Below, in pieces: positions 33,530-43,739 of a stretch of 64,000 bases of DNA (positions are counted from its first letter, which is position 1; each line of letters starts with the position of its first letter). A program made the translations under genes and the position numbers. The notes beneath the pieces are model-generated. The model worked only from the letters and a program-made list of their open reading frames with translations. It was not told the origin of the DNA and did not search any database. The DNA comes from Williamsia sp. 1135 (lineage in GTDB: Bacteria; Actinomycetota; Actinomycetes; Mycobacteriales; Mycobacteriaceae), in contig NZ_MJEI01000101.1 in the NCBI RefSeq assembly GCF_002095395.1, forward strand, positions 1-64,000. The letters are read 5' to 3'.

Positions 33530-34909
33530 TCAGGCGTCCGCGGCATGAGCGGGCGCTGCCACCGGCTCCGGTGGCCGCCGGATCAGACCCTTACGGTCAT
33601 AGAAGATGCAGGCGATCGGACCGATCACCAGCCCGACCACAACGAAGATCGAGAACATGATCAGGGCGTTGCCCAGACCGGCAGCGGCGTTGGCGTCGAA
33701 GAAGAGAATCGACCGGGCACCCATGAACGCCTGATGCAGCGGTTCGATCACGGCCAGTCCGCGGAAGAATCCGGCTTCGGCTTCCAGCGGCACGGTGCCG
33801 CCGGAGGTCGGCAGTCCCAGGATCACGAAGAACACGAGATTGATGATCAGTCCGGCACTGCCGAAGATCGCGATGATCGATGTCGCCATCACACCGACCG
33901 CGGTGATGACCAGCACCCCGAACATCCAGAGCGCCATTTTGTTCGGGGTGTACATGCCCACCCAGGTGCAGATCCCCACGAAGAGCGCCGACACGATCAA
34001 CGCGACCAGGAAGACGGTCCACCACTTGACCACCAGCGTCCCCAGCCTGGAGATGGGTATGCGCTTTCGGAGTTCGTAGACGGGGCCCAACTCGATGGGG
34101 CCGAATCCGAGCCGCCCGTCGATGATGGTCTGGATGATCATGGTGCCGGTGAAACCCGCCAGGATCAGCAGCAGGGCGTAGTAGAAGGCCGTCAGACCGC
34201 TACCGGCGTTGTCGGGCAGTGGATTCGCCGCGCTGACCTGCACGTCGATGGGGTTCGCGATGGCCGTCAGACCAGCCCCGGTGATCGTCACGCCCGCCGC
34301 GTCGGTCTGCGCGGTGAGTGCCGCGGTCAGCTGCTGCCCGAACTGTTCGTTCAACTGCGGCATCGCCTGGGTGAAGAAGGTCGCGGTGATCTCGTTCGCG
34401 ATGGCACCGACCCCCGGATTGGTCAGCACCTCGATCACCGGTTGAGCGACTTTGTCGTTGCCGATGGCCGAGCCGAGGAAGGCGAAGCTCGACGCGCTGA
34501 AGTCGCTCGGAATCATCATGGCGCCGTATGCCTGCGCGTTGTCCAGGCGGGTCAGTGCGGTGTTCCGGTCGACCACCTCGGGGTCGAACTTCCCGGGATA
34601 CTGCTTCTCGACGCTGCTCCTGAAACCGTCGACCAGCTGGGTGCCGAGGTTCTGCTCCGCACCGCCACCGGGTTCCGGCGCCCCGACGTCGTCGTTGACG
34701 ATCACGATCGGATAGTCGGTCAGGTGCTCTTGTGGATTGACGACGGGCGCCATGTACATCCCGCCGAGCAGTCCCATCACACCGATGACGACCGCCAACG
34801 GCAGAATCCACAGCTTCCACGACCGCAGCGCAGCCTGGACACCGAGATCCAGGGCGCCCGGCGGACGTTCGTGCTTGTGCTCGGACTCGCCCCGCTCAGC
34901 ATCTCCCAT
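33530..34909 (-). CDS. YhgE/Pip- or DUF3533-type membrane protein
   Basis: 459 aa. One N-terminal transmembrane helix (about residues 34-55) is followed by a 190-residue extracytoplasmic domain (YPIVIVNDD, SSVEKQYPGKFDPEVVDRN), then a bundle of five or six helices from residue 243 to 438. This is the layout of the YhgE/Pip and DUF3533 group, distant relatives of ABC-2 permeases and of type VII secretion accessory proteins such as EsaA. No ATPase is adjacent, so it may function alone or with a distant partner. ATG at 34909. It is placed between recO and era, interrupting the mycobacterial order. Confidence 0.72.
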   Translation of the reverse strand: MGDAERGESEHKHERPPGALDLGVQAALRSWKLWILPLAVVIGVMGLLGGMYMAPVVNPQEHLTDYPIVIVNDDVGAPEPGGGAEQNLGTQLVDGFRSSVEKQYPGKFDPEVVDRNTALTRLDNAQAYGAMMIPSDFSASSFAFLGSAIGNDKVAQPVIEVLTNPGVGAIANEITATFFTQAMPQLNEQFGQQLTAALTAQTDAAGVTITGAGLTAIANPIDVQVSAANPLPDNAGSGLTAFYYALLLILAGFTGTMIIQTIIDGRLGFGPIELGPVYELRKRIPISRLGTLVVKWWTVFLVALIVSALFVGICTWVGMYTPNKMALWMFGVLVITAVGVMATSIIAIFGSAGLIINLVFFVILGLPTSGGTVPLEAEAGFFRGLAVIEPLHQAFMGARSILFFDANAAAGLGNALIMFSIFVVVGLVIGPIACIFYDRKGLIRRPPEPVAAPAHAADA

Positions 34910-34960
34910 ACGGGATATTGAACCCTGCCGTTCTCGGTCCTGTCCTACGGCCCGACAGAT

Positions 34961-35875
34961 CTAGAAACCGAGCTTTCCCATCTGCTTCGGATCGCGTTGC
35001 CAGTCCTTGGCGATCTTCACGTGGAGATCGAGGTAAACCTTGGCGCCGAGCACCTTCTCGATCTGCTTGCGGGCAACAGTCCCGACCTCTTTGAGCCTGG
35101 CACCGTGCTTGCCGATGATGATGCCCTTCTGGCTGCTGCGCTCGACGTAGAGAATCGCGTGGACATCGATCATCGGGGTCTGGTTGTCGCCGCGCTCGCG
35201 CTCGATGACCTCCTCGATGACCACGGCCAGGGAGTGCGGCAGCTCGTCGTGGATGCCCTCGAGTGCCGCTTCCCGGATGAACTCCGCCATCAACGTCTCT
35301 TCGGGCTCGTCGGTGAGTTCGCCGTCCGGGTAGAACGCCGGGCCCGGTTCCATCAGGCCGCGGAGTACGTCCACGACGACGTCGAGTTGTTTGCCTTTGA
35401 CTGCCGAGACCGGCACCACCTCCGCGTCCGGCCCGAGCAGAGCAGAGATCGCCATCAGCTGCTGCGCGATGCGCTCCGGCTTCACCTTGTCGATCTTCGT
35501 GACCAGCCCGACAATCGGGGTCTTGGGCGCCATCTCCTTGAGCTGCTCGGCGATCCAGCGGTCCCCTGGACCGATCTTCTCGTCGGCAGGGATGCAGAGT
35601 CCGATCGCGTCGACCTCCGAATACGTGTCCCGCACCAGGTCGTTGAGCCGCTTGCCGAGCAGGGTTCGGGGCCGGTGCAGACCCGGGGTGTCGACGAGGA
35701 TCAATTGGGTGTCATCCCGATTGACGATGCCGCGGATCGTGTGCCTCGTCGTCTGCGGGCGACTCGAGGTGATTGCGATCTTCTCGCCCACCAGCGCATT
35801 GGTCAGCGTCGACTTGCCCGTGTTGGGCCTGCCGACGAAACACACGAAACCTGAACGGAACTCGTTGTCGCTCAT
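34961..35875 (-). CDS. era: GTPase Era
   Basis: 304 aa. Era binds 16S rRNA near its 3' end and assists 30S assembly. G1 GRPNTGKS at residues 15-22, G3 DTPG, G4 TKID and G5 SAVKG are in order; the KH RNA-binding domain follows with the IIIGKHGARLKEVG loop. ATG overlaps the stop of the upstream small gene (ATGA at 35872-35875). The cluster phoH-ybeY-CBS protein-cytidine-deaminase-like-era is conserved in actinobacteria, coupling rRNA processing and 30S assembly. Confidence 0.95.
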   Translation of the reverse strand: MSDNEFRSGFVCFVGRPNTGKSTLTNALVGEKIAITSSRPQTTRHTIRGIVNRDDTQLILVDTPGLHRPRTLLGKRLNDLVRDTYSEVDAIGLCIPADEKIGPGDRWIAEQLKEMAPKTPIVGLVTKIDKVKPERIAQQLMAISALLGPDAEVVPVSAVKGKQLDVVVDVLRGLMEPGPAFYPDGELTDEPEETLMAEFIREAALEGIHDELPHSLAVVIEEVIERERGDNQTPMIDVHAILYVERSSQKGIIIGKHGARLKEVGTVARKQIEKVLGAKVYLDLHVKIAKDWQRDPKQMGKLGF

Positions 35876-36201
35876 ACGGTGGCGACCATGACCGCGTAGG
35901 CGTCGGCGCTGACCTCGGTGAGCGCGGCCAGACCCGGATCGTCGGCGTCATCCGCTGTTCCCACCAACACCGCGGCCTCGAATCCGGGGGCTCCGCTCGA
36001 AACGGCCATCGCCACGGCCACCTGCAAGGCGGACAGATGGAGTGCCGCCAGCGACACCGGGCCTGCCGCGTACGTCCGGCCATCGGTGTCGCGTACTGCG
36101 GCGCCGGTCTTCGCCTCGGCGCGACCCATCGCGCCCCGGGCAAGCGTCAACAACTTCTGGTCCTCGTCATCGAGCTCTGGTGCGGCTGTCTGTGTGCTCA
36201 T
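35872..36201 (-). CDS. Cytidine-deaminase-like protein lacking the zinc site (Rv2365c-like)
   Basis: 109 aa. Start [18 protein letters not shown] and the following [20 protein letters not shown] region align in pattern with cytidine deaminase (NxENASYG... then HAE and PCxxC). The zinc ligands are missing: no CAE/HAE and no PCxxC. It is therefore probably catalytically dead and keeps only the fold. It is coupled on both sides by 4-bp overlaps, with the CBS protein upstream and era downstream, so it is made in fixed ratio with Era and could be a structural or regulatory partner. This is an inference. Confidence 0.7.
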   Translation of the reverse strand: MSTQTAAPELDDEDQKLLTLARGAMGRAEAKTGAAVRDTDGRTYAAGPVSLAALHLSALQVAVAMAVSSGAPGFEAAVLVGTADDADDPGLAALTEVSADAYAVMVATV

Positions 36202-37682
36202 GACGCTTCCTCGTGTAGGTGCGTGGTTCGTTCGGCGGTCCCGGTGGTGTCCGGCTGATCGGAACTCGCAAGCGCCGCAGCATCGTCATCGCTCTCCGGA
36301 CTGCCCGATTCCGCATTGTCCGCCGCGTCGGCGTCGGCCTGCGCGGCCGCGGCTTCGTCGGCGCGCTCCTCACGCTTCTTCTTGCGCTTCTTCTTCTTCT
36401 CTTGTTCCTTCTCGACCACCTTGTGCACGACGACCGACGTGATACGCACCCGCCCTTGACGATTGGGGCCGCCCTCGGCCAACAGTTGCAGACCATGCAG
36501 GGTCACGGTCGCACCGGGCAGGGGCACCCGGCCCAGCACCAGACCGAACAGGCCCCCGACCGTCTCCACCTCGTCTTCGTCGATCTCGACGTCGAACAAC
36601 TCGGCCAGGTCATCGATCGGCAGGCGCGACGAGACCCGATAACCGCCGGACTCGTCGTCGAGGGCCTCGATGGGTGGCACCTCGTCGGTGTCGTATTCGT
36701 CGTTGATCTCACCGACGATCTCTTCCAGCACATCCTCGATGGTGACCAGGCCGGCGATGCCGCCGTATTCGTCCACCAGCAACGCCATGTGGTTTCGGCT
36801 GCGCTGCATGTCGGCGAGCACCTTGTCGAGAGGCTTGGAGTCCGGGATGAACTCGGGCTCGCGCATCAATTCGCGTACCTCGACAGCGGTCGGTTGCGCC
36901 GGCGGCAAACCACGCTGGACGAGGTCTTTGAGATAGACGACGCCGAGGACGTCGTCCGGGTTCTCACCGATCACCGGCAATCGTGAATGGCCGGAGCGCA
37001 CCGCAAGGGAGGTCGCTTGAGCGGCCGTCTTGTCCGCCTCGATCCAGACCATTTCCCCGCGGGGAACCATCACTTCGCGAGCGCTGGTGTCGCCGAGGTC
37101 GAATACGGACTGGATCATCCGTCGCTCACCGGCGGCGACCACACCGGTGAGTTCGGCCATGTCGACCACTTCCCGAAGCTCGACTTCGGTGGCGAACGGT
37201 CCGTTGCGAAATCCCTTACCCGGCGTCACCGCGTTACCGATCATGATGAGCAACCGGGTCAACGGCGTCAACAGCACGCCGATCCCCTGCAGCACGGCAG
37301 CGGAGTTCACCGCGATTGAATACGCGTGCTGACTGCCGAGGGTGCGCGGACCCACGCCGATGATCACGTAGCTGACCACCGCCATCACGGCTATCGCCAG
37401 CACGATCCCCCAGGGTGATCCGAGCACCCCCATCGCGTACACCGCTGCGAATACCGTTGCTGCCGTTTCACATCCGATGCGCAGCAGGACCGTCAGCGCC
37501 ACGTATTTCGGCCGGTCGGAGAGCACTTCGCGCAGTCTGCGCGCACCCGGTCTGCCGTCCTTGATGAGATCGTCGACGCGAGCGGGCGACACGGTCATCA
37601 GGGCGTTGTCGATGGCGGCGAACAACCCGCCGATAGGCACGAGCGCCACTGCGGCAAGCAGTGGTAACACGTCAGACAACAC
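36198..37682 (-). CDS. Hemolysin-C/CorC-type CNNM transporter with CBS domains
   Basis: 494 aa. The N-terminal DUF21 (CNNM) domain has about four membrane segments (residues 5-25, 60-85, 93-113, 128-150). A CBS pair follows (about 205-330, with [15 protein letters not shown] and [20 protein letters not shown]), then a CorC/HlyC domain ([16 protein letters not shown]). The tail (about 425-494) is a Lys/Glu run then an acidic Ala/Asp/Ser-rich stretch. Such proteins are linked to magnesium or cobalt export. It overlaps the deaminase-like gene by 4 bp and follows ybeY by 6 bp. Confidence 0.9.
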   Translation of the reverse strand: MLSDVLPLLAAVALVPIGGLFAAIDNALMTVSPARVDDLIKDGRPGARRLREVLSDRPKYVALTVLLRIGCETAATVFAAVYAMGVLGSPWGIVLAIAVMAVVSYVIIGVGPRTLGSQHAYSIAVNSAAVLQGIGVLLTPLTRLLIMIGNAVTPGKGFRNGPFATEVELREVVDMAELTGVVAAGERRMIQSVFDLGDTSAREVMVPRGEMVWIEADKTAAQATSLAVRSGHSRLPVIGENPDDVLGVVYLKDLVQRGLPPAQPTAVEVRELMREPEFIPDSKPLDKVLADMQRSRNHMALLVDEYGGIAGLVTIEDVLEEIVGEINDEYDTDEVPPIEALDDESGGYRVSSRLPIDDLAELFDVEIDEDEVETVGGLFGLVLGRVPLPGATVTLHGLQLLAEGGPNRQGRVRITSVVVHKVVEKEQEKKKKRKKKREERADEAAAAQADADAADNAESGSPESDDDAAALASSDQPDTTGTAERTTHLHEEAS

Positions 37683-37688
37683 GGTTGA

Positions 37689-38243
37689 TCAGCTCTCCCC
37701 GGCGTCCGGGGTGTTTTCTCCGAAGCCAGTACTGTGCAGCAGTTTTGCGTCTTTTTCGGCCATCCGGGCGGCGCGCGCGCGGGCGCGGCGGTCGTCGTAC
37801 CAGTCCTCGATGATCTGCCCCTGCAAACCGAACATCGCCTTTTCCTCTTCGGGTTCGGCGTGATCGAAACCCAGGAGGTGCAGCACGCCGTGCACGGTCA
37901 GCACCGACAGCTCGTGATCGGTCGAGTGCCGCGCCGTCGCGGCCTGCTCCGCCGCGAACTCTGGGCACAACACGATGTCGCCGAGCATCGACGGTCCGGG
38001 ACCGGCGGTGTCGGGGCGGCCTCCGGGACTGAGCTCGTCCATCGGGAAACTCATGACGTCGGTCGGCCCGGGCAGGTCCATCCACCGCATGTGGAGTTCG
38101 GCCATCGTCTCGTTGTCCACGAGCACCATCGACAGTTCCGCGGCCGGATGCACGTCCATACGACCGAGAGCGAAGGTCGCGACGTCGATCAACATCTCCT
38201 CCGGCACGTCCACGCCGGATTCGTTGGACACCTCGATACTCAA
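37689..38243 (-). CDS. ybeY: Endoribonuclease YbeY (16S rRNA maturation)
   Basis: 184 aa. YbeY is a zinc endoribonuclease needed for 16S rRNA 3'-end maturation and 70S quality control. The [11 protein letters not shown] motif gives zinc ligands His118, His122 and His128. The [19 protein letters not shown] segment is the typical conserved loop. The start is a TTG at 38243 with GGAGG about 6 nt upstream, giving [10 protein letters not shown], the same N-terminus as mycobacterial YbeY; a longer ATG reading to 38396 runs through phoH and is not credible. phoH ends 28 bp upstream. Confidence 0.93.
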   Translation of the reverse strand: MSIEVSNESGVDVPEEMLIDVATFALGRMDVHPAAELSMVLVDNETMAELHMRWMDLPGPTDVMSFPMDELSPGGRPDTAGPGPSMLGDIVLCPEFAAEQAATARHSTDHELSVLTVHGVLHLLGFDHAEPEEEKAMFGLQGQIIEDWYDDRRARARAARMAEKDAKLLHSTGFGENTPDAGES

Positions 38244-38271
38244 GGCAGCCTCCTGGCGTCGGCAGGGATAC

Positions 38272-39339
38272 TCATCGGCTGCGTCCACCGCCGGCGCGCC
38301 GCTGGGCGCGATTGCCGTGCAGCTCGTTGGTGGCCTCTTCCCTGCCGTACGCGTCGACGATGTCGGCCACCAGGCGGTGCCGCACCACGTCGGCACTGGT
38401 CAGTTGCGAGAACTGGATGTCCTCGATGCCCTCGAGGATGCGCGCCGCGGCCCGCAAACCACTTTCCGAGCCACCCGAGGGGAGGTCGACTTGGGTGACG
38501 TCGCCGGTGACGACGATCTTCGAGCCGAATCCGAGCCTGGTGAGGAACATCTTCATCTGCTCGGCGGTCGTGTTCTGCGCCTCGTCGAGAATGATGAACG
38601 CGTCGTTCAGGGTGCGGCCACGCATGTAGGCCAACGGGGCGACCTCGATGACACCGGCCTCCATCAGCTTCGGGATCGCCTCCGGGTCCATCATGTCGTG
38701 CAGCGCATCGTGGAGCGGGCGCAGATACGGGTCGATCTTGTCGTGCAGGGTGCCGGGCAGGAATCCGAGTCGCTCGCCCGCCTCCACGGCGGGCCTGGTC
38801 AGGATGATGCGGCTGACCTCTTTCTTCTGCAACGACTGGACTGCCTTGGCCATCGCGAGATAGGTCTTACCCGTGCCCGCCGGTCCCATCCCGAACACGA
38901 TCGTGTTCTTGTCGATGGCGTCCACGTAGTGCTTCTGGTTGAGCGTCTTGGGCCGAATGGTCTTGCCGCGCCGGGAGAGGATGTCCAGGCTCAGCACCTC
39001 GGCCGGGGATTCTCCGGAGCCGTCGGTGAGCATACGGACGCTGTGCCGCACGAGATCGGGGTTCAGCTCTGTACCGCGACGGACCACGGACACCAGTTCG
39101 GACACAACTCGCTCGGCGATCGCCACATCCGCCGGTTCGCCGGTGAACTTCACCGCGTTACCGCGCACGTGTATGTCGGCCACGAGATGCGACTCGAGTT
39201 CTCGGAGGTTCTTGTCGCCGGCACCGAGCAGTCCGAAAATGACATCGGGCGACACTTCGAGCGTTGTGGTCACCGCGCCGCGCACCTGAGTCCCGGCCGC
39301 GCTGTGATCAGCCCGGGTTGCGCTGTTGTCATCTCTCAC
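38272..39339 (-). CDS. phoH: PhoH-family ATPase
   Basis: 355 aa. An N-terminal KH-like segment is followed by a RecA-like ATPase: Walker A GPAGTGKT at residues 152-159, Walker [10 protein letters not shown], and a sensor [13 protein letters not shown]. PhoH proteins are RNA-linked ATPases, often beside ybeY; an RNA-helicase-type role is likely. GTG start at 39339 with AGGAGA about 10 nt upstream. It is the first gene of the phoH-ybeY-CBS-deaminase-like-era run. About 70 bp separate it from the alpha/beta hydrolase, with no terminator seen. Confidence 0.92.
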   Translation of the reverse strand: MRDDNSATRADHSAAGTQVRGAVTTTLEVSPDVIFGLLGAGDKNLRELESHLVADIHVRGNAVKFTGEPADVAIAERVVSELVSVVRRGTELNPDLVRHSVRMLTDGSGESPAEVLSLDILSRRGKTIRPKTLNQKHYVDAIDKNTIVFGMGPAGTGKTYLAMAKAVQSLQKKEVSRIILTRPAVEAGERLGFLPGTLHDKIDPYLRPLHDALHDMMDPEAIPKLMEAGVIEVAPLAYMRGRTLNDAFIILDEAQNTTAEQMKMFLTRLGFGSKIVVTGDVTQVDLPSGGSESGLRAAARILEGIEDIQFSQLTSADVVRHRLVADIVDAYGREEATNELHGNRAQRRAGGGRSR

Positions 39340-39412
39340 GAAAGTTGCTTCTCCTGCTCTGCCAGTGATGCTTGTGTCACGATTCTACGTCCACCGAACG
39401 TCCAGTTTCGCC

Positions 39413-40195
39413 TCAATATTTCGTCCGCCGCGGCAATCCGAGGACGCGGACGGTCTCGAGGTGGCCACGACTGCGTGGATCGACGAACACGTCGTGGCCC
39501 TCACCAGCGACGATGATCAATTCCGCGGACTGACCGGCGGCCGATGCCCGGCGAACATAGTCCCGGCTGATCTCAGCGGGCAGGGAGGTGTCGAGGTCGC
39601 CGTGGATGGCCACCACATGGGCGGGAAACGGTGGTTGATCCACAGGTGAGGCGTCGGCGTAGAGCTGGGGCGCCTGCGCGATCGATGCACCCATGAGTGC
39701 CCGCAGCGACGGTCGGGCCGGACGATCGCCGAAGCACAGGTCCAGCGCCGCGGCTTGAGCGATGACGGTGGTGACCGAGGCCCGCTTTGTCCTTGCTCCC
39801 AACCGGGACACCGCCCAGACGGCGAGCTGTCCTCCTGCGGAATGACCGATCACGCTGACATCCGACCAGGCAACCCGGCCTGCGATGTCCTCCGGCAGGG
39901 CATATCGGACCGGGGCGTCGAGGGCCGAGAGTGCGGCGATCACGTCGTTGCCGGTCCGCGGCCACCCACCGCCGTCCTCCCCTACCCTGCGGTACTCGAT
40001 GTTCCACACGATCGCCCCGCGGTCGGCGAGGTCTCTGGCGATGGCGGACTCGATCGTGAGGGCGAACTCGGTACTCCAATACCCGCCGTGCACCAACACG
40101 ATGAGCGGCACCGGTCCGTCAGCTGGGGCGGGCGGAAGGTAGAGGTGCCCGAACTGCGAGTTACGTTCGCCATAAGCGAGTTTGACGCGTTTCAC
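39413..40195 (-). CDS. Alpha/beta hydrolase, carboxylesterase or peptidase-like
   Basis: 260 aa. The oxyanion motif HGGYW, the nucleophile elbow GHSAGG, an acidic residue in HGDLDTSLP and the histidine of GEGHDVF make a complete Ser-Asp-His triad. The HGGYW pattern resembles kynurenine-formamidase-like and lipase-related enzymes. Start GTG at 40195, whose bases overlap the rsmE stop (GTGA), so it is coupled to rsmE. The gene is not in the standard mycobacterial order here. Substrate unknown. Confidence 0.82.
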   Translation of the reverse strand: MKRVKLAYGERNSQFGHLYLPPAPADGPVPLIVLVHGGYWSTEFALTIESAIARDLADRGAIVWNIEYRRVGEDGGGWPRTGNDVIAALSALDAPVRYALPEDIAGRVAWSDVSVIGHSAGGQLAVWAVSRLGARTKRASVTTVIAQAAALDLCFGDRPARPSLRALMGASIAQAPQLYADASPVDQPPFPAHVVAIHGDLDTSLPAEISRDYVRRASAAGQSAELIIVAGEGHDVFVDPRSRGHLETVRVLGLPRRTKY

Positions 40196-40965
40196 GGTGC
40201 CCGCCAGCCCGGTCCGACATCCCACCTGGACGTCAGCGCACCGATCGCCCCCAAGGCGACGGCCCCCGCACTGGAGGTGCGCAGCACCTCGGGACCGAGC
40301 AGGACCGAGGTCGCGCCGACCGCCACCAGGGCTGCGATCTCGGAGTCGTCCAGTCCACCTTCGGGTCCGATCACCAGCATGATCTGGGTCGCCGTCGCCA
40401 GTGCTAGTGCGGACAGACTCGTCGCCGCTCCCTCATGGAGAACAGCGACCACTCCTCCGCTGTCGATCACGGCCTGCGCTCGCGCGACAACATCTTTGGT
40501 GGTGGCGAGCGGTGAGATCTCGGGGATGTAGGCGCGTCGGCTCTGCTTGGCTGCCGCCCTGGCGGCGAACTGCCACTTGGCAACCCCTTTATCCGCCTTG
40601 GGCCCAACCCATTTCGACACACAGCGCGCACTCTGCCACGGCACGACCGCGTCGACGCCTGCCTCGGTGGCGAGGTCGACCGCCAACTCTGAACGCTCCG
40701 ACTTCGGCAGTGCCTGCACGATCGTCACGGCCGGTTTCGGCATCGGCGTCACCGCGACCTCGAGAACCCGGGCCTCGAGCGAACTCTTCCCGGCGGTGTG
40801 GATCACTTCGCAGAGCCCAGCGGTACCGGCACCGTCGGAGATGATGATCCGTTCTCCCGCAACGAGTCTGGTCACGGTCACCGCGTGACGACCTTCATCG
40901 CCGTCCAGTCGCACCGTGGACTCCGCACCGGGAACCGCCTCGACCCAGAACACCGGTGGGCTCAT
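40192..40965 (-). CDS. rsmE: 16S rRNA (uracil-1498-N3)-methyltransferase
   Basis: 257 aa SPOUT-class methyltransferase. The PUA-like N-terminus (FWVEAVPG, GDEGRHAVTVTRL) is followed by the knotted SAM-binding domain: SERSELAVDLATEAGVDAVVPW, and the signature VIGPEGGLDDSEIAAL near residues 195-212 and LGPEVLRTSSA. It methylates U1498 of 16S rRNA. It lies 9 bp downstream of dnaJ and overlaps the following hydrolase by 4 bp. Order hrcA-dnaJ-rsmE is shared with M. tuberculosis. Confidence 0.93.
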   Translation of the reverse strand: MSPPVFWVEAVPGAESTVRLDGDEGRHAVTVTRLVAGERIIISDGAGTAGLCEVIHTAGKSSLEARVLEVAVTPMPKPAVTIVQALPKSERSELAVDLATEAGVDAVVPWQSARCVSKWVGPKADKGVAKWQFAARAAAKQSRRAYIPEISPLATTKDVVARAQAVIDSGGVVAVLHEGAATSLSALALATATQIMLVIGPEGGLDDSEIAALVAVGATSVLLGPEVLRTSSAGAVALGAIGALTSRWDVGPGWRAP

Positions 40966-40974
40966 CGACAGTGG

Positions 40975-42129
40975 TCAGCGCCCGGCAAAGGCGTTACGCA
41001 GCCGCGAGAACAGTCCACCGGTGTTGGAGGATCCTGCGGTTACCAGCTCGATCTGCTCGCCGACCGCCAGCTTCTGATATTCCTTGAGTTTCGCCACCTG
41101 CTGGGCATCGAGGCGCGTCGGCACGACAACGTCGAGATGCACGTGCAGCGCCCCTCGGACACCCGTGTGCAGATGCGGCATGCCCTGCCCACGCACCTTG
41201 GCGATCTGACCCGGCTGCGTGCCCGGGTCGATCGTGACGTTGGTGGACCCTCCGAGGATGGTGTCGATGTCGATCGATCCGCCGAGCGCGGCGTCGACCA
41301 GGGGAACCCGGACCGTGCAATGCAGGTCGTCGCCATCTCGGACGAACACCGGGTGCTGCTTTTCCGCCACCTCGACGTAGAGGTCGCCGGCTGCACCGCC
41401 ACCGGGGCCGACCTCACCCTGACCGACCAGGCGCACCCGCATGCCTTCGCCGACACCGGCGGGGATCTTCACCGTCAGTGTCCGCTCGGACCGCACCCGC
41501 CCGTCGCCGCCGCATTTGTGGCAAGGATCCGGAATGGTCTCGCCGGCACCGTTACAGGTCGGGCAGGGGCGTGACGTCATGACCTGGCCGAGGAACGACC
41601 GCTGGACCGACTGGATCTCGCCTGCGCCCTTACAGGTGCTGCAGGTCACCGGCTTGCTGTTGCCGTTGGTTCCCTTGCCGGTGCACACGTCACACAGGAC
41701 CGCGGTGTCCACGCGGACCTCTTTGCTGACGCCCGCGGCGCATTCGTCGAGGTCGAGCTTCATGCGCAGCAGCGCGTCCGAACCGGGTTGTACACGACCC
41801 CGGGGCCCTCTGCTGCCTCCGCCGGCCCCACCGAAGAATGCCTCGAAGACGTCTCCGAGGCCACCGGTGCGGCCGCCGTTGCCGAACCCACCGAACCCGC
41901 CGGCGCCGGCCGATTCCAGCGGATCCCCACCGGCATCGACGATGCGGCGTTTGTCCGGGTCTGTCAGGACCTCATATGCGGCCGACACATCCTGGAATCT
42001 GGTCTGGGCAGACTCGTCAGGGTTGACGTCGGGATGCAGTTCGCGGGCGAGCTTGCGGTAGGCGCGTTTGATCTCCTGATCGCTCGCGCCCCTGTCCACC
42101 CCAAGAATCCCGTAGTAATCACGTGCCAC
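40975..42129 (-). CDS. dnaJ: Chaperone DnaJ (DnaJ2 type)
   Basis: 384 aa. The J domain carries the HPD motif ([13 protein letters not shown]) near residue 33. A Gly/Phe-rich region (about 75-110) follows, then four zinc-finger repeats [24 protein letters not shown] and CHKCGGDG, and the C-terminal substrate-binding domains. It stimulates DnaK ATPase. Its place next to hrcA and rsmE marks it as the second, DnaJ2-like copy. GTG at 42129. The 69-bp gap to hrcA holds no CIRCE element. Confidence 0.95.
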   Translation of the reverse strand: MARDYYGILGVDRGASDQEIKRAYRKLARELHPDVNPDESAQTRFQDVSAAYEVLTDPDKRRIVDAGGDPLESAGAGGFGGFGNGGRTGGLGDVFEAFFGGAGGGSRGPRGRVQPGSDALLRMKLDLDECAAGVSKEVRVDTAVLCDVCTGKGTNGNSKPVTCSTCKGAGEIQSVQRSFLGQVMTSRPCPTCNGAGETIPDPCHKCGGDGRVRSERTLTVKIPAGVGEGMRVRLVGQGEVGPGGGAAGDLYVEVAEKQHPVFVRDGDDLHCTVRVPLVDAALGGSIDIDTILGGSTNVTIDPGTQPGQIAKVRGQGMPHLHTGVRGALHVHLDVVVPTRLDAQQVAKLKEYQKLAVGEQIELVTAGSSNTGGLFSRLRNAFAGR

Positions 42130-42198
42130 GGCGGTGTGTTGTCCGTTCTCTCTTCGTAAGCGTCTTGTGTGTTTGCGGCGTGCGTGCGGCTCTGCACG

Positions 42199-43233
42199 TC
42201 ACCGGTCGGCCAGGACCTCGCCGACATATCTGGCAACGGCGGCGACCGAGGCAATCGTTCCCGGATAGTCCATTCGGGTCGGGCCGAGTACCCCGAGACC
42301 ACCGAATACTGTTCCCGAGGCACCGTACCCGGTGGAAACCACCGCGGTTCCCCGCAGGTTCTCTTCGCGGGTCTCTTCGCCGATCTGAACCGTGACGGTC
42401 CCGGAGTTCTGGGTGGCCGCCAACAGTTTGAGCACCACCACCTGCTCTTCGAGCGCTTCGAGGACCGAGCCCATCGCACCGGCCATCGGCGCGAAGTCCG
42501 CGGCGGCCCTGGTCAGATTCGAGGTACCACCGAGCACGAGCCGGTCCGCGGACCGCTCGACGAGCGTCTCGACCAGGACCGTCGCGACCCGGATGAACGG
42601 CTGCCGGAGGTCTTCGGGAGCCTGGTTCGCCAGCTCTGCCACCGCGTGTGAGGCGACCTCGAGCCGCTGCCCGTTCAGCGCCGCCGAGAACATGTCGCGC
42701 AACCGCGCGATGTCGTTGTCTCCGAGGTCAGCGCCCAATTCGACCATGCGTTGCTCGACGCGCCCGGTGTCGGTGATGACCACCAGGAGCAGTCGGGACG
42801 GGGTCAGCGCGACGACTTCGAGGTGCCGCACCGCCGACGACGAGAGCACCGGATACTGGATGACAGCGACCTGCCGGGTCAGCTGCGCAAGGAGTTGTAC
42901 CGAGCGGCGCAGGACGTCGTCGAGATCGACGCCGGAATCGAGGAAGCTCAGGATCGCCCGACGTTCGACCTGAGAGATCGGCTTGACCTCACTGATCCGG
43001 TCGACGAACAGCCGATACCCCTTGTCGGTGGGAACCCGACCCGAGCTCGTGTGTGGCTGTGTGATGTATCCCTCGGCCTCGAGCACCGCCATGTCGTTGC
43101 GGACTGTGGCACTGGACACACCGAGATGGTGACGCTCGACGAGCGCTTTCGATCCGATCGGCTCCTGGGTCGCCACGTAATCGGTGACAATCGCGCGCAA
43201 GACCTCGAAGCGACGTTCATCGGTGCTCGACAT
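42199..43233 (-). CDS. hrcA: Heat-inducible transcription repressor HrcA
   Basis: 344 aa. HrcA represses groE-type operons by binding CIRCE and is kept active by GroEL. An N-terminal winged helix ([36 protein letters not shown], split around residues 35-70) is followed by a GAF-like and inserted dimerisation domain. ATG at 43233 has GGAGGTG about 8 nt upstream. No CIRCE sequence (TTAGCACTC-N9-GAGTGCTAA) is seen upstream of hrcA or dnaJ in this window, so the regulated operons are elsewhere. Confidence 0.94.
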   Translation of the reverse strand: MSSTDERRFEVLRAIVTDYVATQEPIGSKALVERHHLGVSSATVRNDMAVLEAEGYITQPHTSSGRVPTDKGYRLFVDRISEVKPISQVERRAILSFLDSGVDLDDVLRRSVQLLAQLTRQVAVIQYPVLSSSAVRHLEVVALTPSRLLLVVITDTGRVEQRMVELGADLGDNDIARLRDMFSAALNGQRLEVASHAVAELANQAPEDLRQPFIRVATVLVETLVERSADRLVLGGTSNLTRAAADFAPMAGAMGSVLEALEEQVVVLKLLAATQNSGTVTVQIGEETREENLRGTAVVSTGYGASGTVFGGLGVLGPTRMDYPGTIASVAAVARYVGEVLADR

Positions 43234-43301
43234 GAGCAGTTCACCTCCAACCCTCAGTGTTGATCCAGTCTACGGCGACCCGGAACGGATACGGTGAACC
43301 G

Positions 43302-43739
43302 GTGATCTTCAAAGGTGTCCGCGATGGCAAGCCGTACCCGGACCATCAGCTGTCGATCCGCGATTGGGCCAAGATCCCGCCGCGGCAACTGCGGCTCGAC
43401 CAACTGATCACCGTCACCACGGTGTTGGCTCTGGACAAGCTCCTCTCGGAGGACTCGACGTTCTACGGCGACCTCTTCGCGCACGCGGTGCGCTGGAACG
43501 GCGACATGTACCTCGAGGACGGTCTCCACCGGGCCGTCCGTTCTGCACTGCGTAACCGTCACGTCATCCACGCCCGGTTGCTCGACCTCGACAACATGTC
43601 CGCGCTCACGCAACAGAGCGCGTCACCGGCGCCCCCGGCGGACGACTTCGCTACCCCGCCAACAGGTTTCGAACCACCCCATCGGCAAGCAGACGACCAC
43701 GGCTGGACAGAACCAGGGACTGTCCGACGAGTTCGGTGA
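43302..43739 (+). CDS. Conserved hypothetical protein (Rv2375-like)
   Basis: 145 aa. The conserved core (MIFKGVRDGKPYPDHQLSIR, then LAEDSTFYGDLF-like SEDSTFYGDLF and YLEDGLHRAVRSALR) covers residues 1-105 and matches the small protein Rv2375 of M. tuberculosis. The last 35 residues are Pro/Ala-rich and overlap hemW by 89 bp on the other strand, so the C-terminus may be dispensable. GTG at 43302 is preferred; a further-upstream start at 43257 has no support. It is divergent from hrcA, separated by 68 bp. Function unknown. Confidence 0.72.
   Translation: MIFKGVRDGKPYPDHQLSIRDWAKIPPRQLRLDQLITVTTVLALDKLLSEDSTFYGDLFAHAVRWNGDMYLEDGLHRAVRSALRNRHVIHARLLDLDNMSALTQQSASPAPPADDFATPPTGFEPPHRQADDHGWTEPGTVRRVR

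Noticed and set aside
37975-39516. A 513-codon plus-strand frame across ybeY and phoH
   Set aside because: It is antisense to conserved genes in a conserved order, and has no domain.
42130-42198. Possible CIRCE element near hrcA and dnaJ
   Set aside because: No TTAGCACTC...GAGTGCTAA or close variant is present upstream of either gene.
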